Shown here piece by piece: positions 61,643 to 64,000 of a DNA stretch of 64,000 nucleotides; the stretch's first letter is position 1, and every line of letters begins with the position of its first letter. The DNA is taken from NCBI RefSeq assembly GCF_019891175.1, contig NZ_CP072600.1, positions 1,488,001 through 1,552,000 of the forward strand, read 5' to 3'. A program made the position numbers and the translations under genes. The DNA comes from Leptothermofonsia sichuanensis E412. Its GTDB lineage: Bacteria; Cyanobacteriota; Cyanobacteriia; Leptolyngbyales; Leptolyngbyaceae. The notes beneath the pieces were generated by a model. That model made no database searches. It had not been told where the DNA came from and saw only the letters and a list, made by a program, of their open reading frames with translations.

Positions 61643-62932
61643 CTAAACATCAAGGGCTGACGAAGCTGCCCCGCATACCTGCATTTTCCGTTTCTTCTGA
61701 AGAATTAGATGAACTAGAAACAGAGAACTAAACATCAAGCCGAGAACTGCGTAATTTGGAACTGAGCCAACACTCACCCGGAGAAAATAAGGTATTTCTT
61801 CACGAGAGATGTAAATATGCCAATAATATTGGTAGGAAAGACAAGAAATACCTGTCAAAGACAACATAGTAAACAAAAGCAAATAAGATTCTAATTCTTT
61901 TTGCTGTAGACAATTGATTAAAAAGGCAATAGTTAAAGCCAAAATTACAGTATTGTATGATTGAGAATAAGCGATAACCAGGCTAAGACAAGCAATCAAA
62001 GAAACGTCGGCTAAATGTATATCTGATGAACTCTTATTGTGTTTCTGCATCTGATAAATCAGAAATACAACTAGAGAAACACAAACCCCTATTAGAAAAA
62101 AAGAAAATATACTGACTAATGTTGAATGATTTGGGAAAAGACGAGCAAATATAACTGTAGAGTCAATTCTTAATTGTGCTGTGTAAGGAGAATTCCAGTA
62201 ATCTTCAAAGAAAATTCTTGAGTTAGATCGATACAAAGACAAGAAATCCAAAATATTTATATTCTTACTCATAAATAGACCAATAATTCCAAGAATCGAA
62301 GAAAGCAAGAGGCATGAACCAACCAATAAGAATCTTCTTTTTGCGAGGAAGTAAATAATAAATAGAATAGATAAAGTCGGCTTTATCGTACTAAAGCCAA
62401 GCAAGATACCTGCAAAAATATCACTACTTCTTCTCGCATAAATTATGGACCATAGAACTAGACTAGCTGTAATAGATGAGAACTGTCCCATCCTTAAATT
62501 GCTAGTAGTTCCAAAAATAAGTAGCATTAAAATGATGTAAACTACGGTTGATTTTCCTGTTTTAGGTTCCAAAAGTAGGACACCACCTAATATAAGAAAT
62601 ATAGAACTGATAAGGTTAACTACAAAAAAAAGCCGGGAAGCGCATTCAGCACTTAGATAACTTAAGGGAAATATGAGAGGGATAATATTAGGTGGGTAAA
62701 CGAACGGTGCTGTGTGGAAAGTATCAGGGTTCACCTGAAACTGCTTAACAAAGTAATCCAAGTAAAAATCAGAGTCAAATATATATGGATTTAGCCCTTT
62801 TAATGTCATATGGCTAGCTAGATAAAAGCACTTAAAATCTGTAAAGTAAGAGAGTGGAAAGATAAAGCCATTCCATAGTTCTAATACCGTCTTTGAGACA
62901 AAAGAAATGGTGACAAAACTTAAGATCACCAA
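61643..62932 (-). CDS. GT87-family (DUF2029) membrane mannosyltransferase-like protein, main part
   Basis: About 430 residues with ten or so hydrophobic spans. The first external loop has YFTDFKCFYLASHMTLKGLN and PYIFDSDFYLDYF (the acidic residue is the GT87-type catalytic Asp), then HTAPFVYPPNIIPLIFPLSY. GT87 enzymes use polyprenyl-phosphate mannose. The GTG at 62932 has no ribosome binding site; a natural start with AGGA lies at 63155 in another frame, separated by an octanucleotide repeat. It is flanked on both sides by related GT2 genes, one of which may supply polyprenyl-phosphate sugar. Confidence 0.8.
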   Translation of the reverse strand: MVILSFVTISFVSKTVLELWNGFIFPLSYFTDFKCFYLASHMTLKGLNPYIFDSDFYLDYFVKQFQVNPDTFHTAPFVYPPNIIPLIFPLSYLSAECASRLFFVVNLISSIFLILGGVLLLEPKTGKSTVVYIILMLLIFGTTSNLRMGQFSSITASLVLWSIIYARRSSDIFAGILLGFSTIKPTLSILFIIYFLAKRRFLLVGSCLLLSSILGIIGLFMSKNINILDFLSLYRSNSRIFFEDYWNSPYTAQLRIDSTVIFARLFPNHSTLVSIFSFFLIGVCVSLVVFLIYQMQKHNKSSSDIHLADVSLIACLSLVIAYSQSYNTVILALTIAFLINCLQQKELESYLLLFTMLSLTGISCLSYQYYWHIYISREEIPYFLRVSVGSVPNYAVLGLMFSSLFLVHLILQKKRKMQVCGAASSALDV

Positions 62933-63155
62933 TATTATTCTGTGTGTATAACCATGCTTGAGAATATAAGGTATTATACTTCGCTTTTGAATTCTCCCTC
63001 TCTCCCTCTCTCCCTCTCTCCCTCTCTCCCTCTCTCCCTCTCTCCCTCTCTCCCTCTCTGAATTTATCTAAAAATAACTTTTGCATTGCTAATGAAGAAA
63101 GCATCCCAAAAGCAAGTATCAAAATAAACTTCAAGATTAAAGACATTATGTTCAT
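62832..63155 (-). CDS. N-terminal segment of the GT87 gene ahead of an octanucleotide repeat
   Basis: ATG 63155 has AGGA a few bases upstream and begins MNIMSLILKFILILAFGMLS, a membrane helix, then KLFLDKF. The CTCTCCCT repeat follows (read as REGERERGREGERER on this strand), after which this frame gives KAKYNTLYSQAWLYTQNN and stops. The GT87 frame is offset by one. An added 8-bp unit would join MNIMSL... to the GT87 protein. In this sequence it makes only a 107-residue product. Confidence 0.6.
   Translation of the reverse strand: MNIMSLILKFILILAFGMLSSLAMQKLFLDKFREGERERGREGERERGREGERENSKAKYNTLYSQAWLYTQNNIGDLKFCHHFFCLKDGIRTMEWLYLSTLLLYRF
62993..63059 (+). repeat. Octanucleotide (CTCTCCCT)n tandem repeat, about 8.4 units
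   Basis: Sixty-seven bases of exact 8-bp tandem units within the N-terminal coding part of the GT87 gene. Because 8 is not a multiple of 3, each gain or loss of a unit changes the frame. This is the structure of a slipped-strand contingency locus. Confidence 0.92.
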
Positions 63156-63328
63156 TGCGATCCTGTTAGCTGAGTGAGGGAATAAAACAAATATGGTCAG
63201 TCGAGTTAATTAAGATATTTTTTTATCAACAACTAAAAGTACCTCTATAAAACCATCAATTTTCTGTCCAAAAAGCATGAATCAGGCAAGAGAACTGAAT
63301 CTTAAATATCTGCACAAAAACTTGCTGA

Positions 63329-64000
63329 TTACAGAAGCACCCCATTTTCAGTTTTTCCAGGTGGTTGTAACTTCGTGCCACTATCTGAATGGAGTTGGGA
63401 CTCATCACTTGTCGATGGCAAGGGTGAATCAAAGCCGTAGACATCGCGCACTAAATACAGTGGTCTCCCTTTGACTTCCTCATAGACCCGTCCCAGATAT
63501 TCTCCAATCACTCCCAACGTAATTAACTGAATCCCGCCCAAAAACAAAACTGTAACCATGAGAGAGGCGTACCCTGGCAGATCAACTCCATAAATGAGGG
63601 TACGCAGAATCAGAAAGCTAGCATAAATGAGCGCCAGGATAGATAAGGACAACCCCACATAACTCCAGACCTTTAATGGAACAAGGCTAAATGAGGTAAT
63701 TCCATCAATGGCGAAATTCCATAATTTCCAATAGTTCCATTTGGTTTGCCCTTTGTACCGGGGAGCGCGATCGTAGTAGATTGCAGTTTGCTTAAAGCCG
63801 ACCCAGGCAAACAACCCCTTCATGAAGCGACTTCGTTCGGGTAGTTGTTTCAAAGCATCCACGACTTTTCGATCCATCAATCGAAAGTCTCCTGTATTGC
63901 GAGGTATGGATACCCGACTCATACGGCTGATAATTCGATAAAAGGTATCAGCAGTAAACTTCTTCAGCCAGCTCTCACCCTGGCGCGATCGCCTCACAGC
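63329..64000 (-). CDS. GT2 (DPM1/GtrB-like) glycosyltransferase, N-terminus outside window
   Basis: The C-terminal ~222 residues of a polyprenyl-phosphate sugar transferase, running off the right edge (the frame continues as AVRRSRQGESW). It has DFRLMDRKVVDALKQLPERS, FMKGLFAWVGFKQTAIYYDR, the APRYKGQTKWNYWKLWNFAI segment and two C-terminal membrane helices (LKVWSYVGLSLSILALIYAS and LMVTVLFLGGIQLITLGVIG), ending YLGRVYEEVKGRPLYLVRDV. This is the intact relative of the deleted copy at 60892. Such enzymes make polyprenyl-phosphate glucose or mannose for GT-C transferases. Confidence 0.93.
   Translation of the reverse strand, partial: AVRRSRQGESWLKKFTADTFYRIISRMSRVSIPRNTGDFRLMDRKVVDALKQLPERSRFMKGLFAWVGFKQTAIYYDRAPRYKGQTKWNYWKLWNFAIDGITSFSLVPLKVWSYVGLSLSILALIYASFLILRTLIYGVDLPGYASLMVTVLFLGGIQLITLGVIGEYLGRVYEEVKGRPLYLVRDVYGFDSPLPSTSDESQLHSDSGTKLQPPGKTENGVLL

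Overview
The window comes from a cyanobacterium, probably a filamentous, repeat-rich one. The evidence is the many copies of the GCGATCGC palindrome (HIP1), cyanobacteria-restricted families (DUF3119, DUF3086) beside an MlaE-type permease and plsY, and several families of short dispersed palindromic repeats. I see no rRNA, tRNA, CRISPR array or replication origin.

Layout. (1) 1-6.6 kb is core metabolism: a peroxiredoxin fragment, hisB, a CsbD-like stress protein, trpD, carA, a STAS protein, a pterin dehydratase with an apparent export signal, and a DUF790 (Bax1-like) nuclease. (2) 6.6-14.6 kb is a decaying restriction/defence-type locus: an SNF2 helicase with a DUF3883-like C-terminus (now split by a frameshift), a HicAB pair whose toxin is broken, a DUF1156 adenine methylase in pieces, and only the last ~80 codons of a DUF499 ATPase. 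The genes are studded with purine/pyrimidine-rich inserts and other dispersed repeats. A complete four-helix-bundle (23S-IVP/S23 family) gene sits between two such inserts inside the methylase. (3) 14.8-18.6 kb is a lipid-related group: MlaE-like permease, DUF3119, DUF3086 and plsY. (4) 20.4-31.3 kb holds nucleotide-sugar and surface-glycan genes: a WecG/TagA transferase, gmd, a truncated GDP-fucose synthase, a UbiA-type phosphoribosyltransferase, a YqeG-type phosphatase, an EmrE-like protein, a large membrane/six-hairpin-glycosidase-like protein and an adenylation-ACP-acyltransferase fusion. (5) 32-64 kb is a large exopolysaccharide/O-antigen-like cluster: a polymerase-like protein, a very large PA14/pectate-lyase-like protein, two acyltransferase-3 proteins, at least six GT4 and three GT2 glycosyltransferases, methyltransferases, PhyH-type dioxygenases, several polytopic GT-C type proteins and a VTT-domain protein.

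In the polysaccharide region the GT4/GT2 enzymes would build lipid-linked repeat units. GT-C proteins and acyltransferases would decorate them, the Wzy-like protein could polymerise them, and the pectate-lyase-like protein could cut or remodel the product outside the cell. These roles are inferred from family and context. The 49-64 kb part looks more AT-rich and has fewer HIP1 sites than the left half, which fits acquired accessory DNA.

Mobile short elements are a second theme. A 92-bp MITE-like family (four good copies and one worn copy) has inverted ends and 10-11 bp target duplications, visible at three of them. A ~93-bp TATAGC-ended family, an 80-bp family and two further inverted-repeat elements are also present. 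Several genes carry small lesions: frameshifts in the helicase, HicA, the methylase (two) and a PMT-like gene; an internal deletion in a duplicated GT2; and an octanucleotide repeat that puts a GT87 gene out of frame by an amount one repeat unit would repair.
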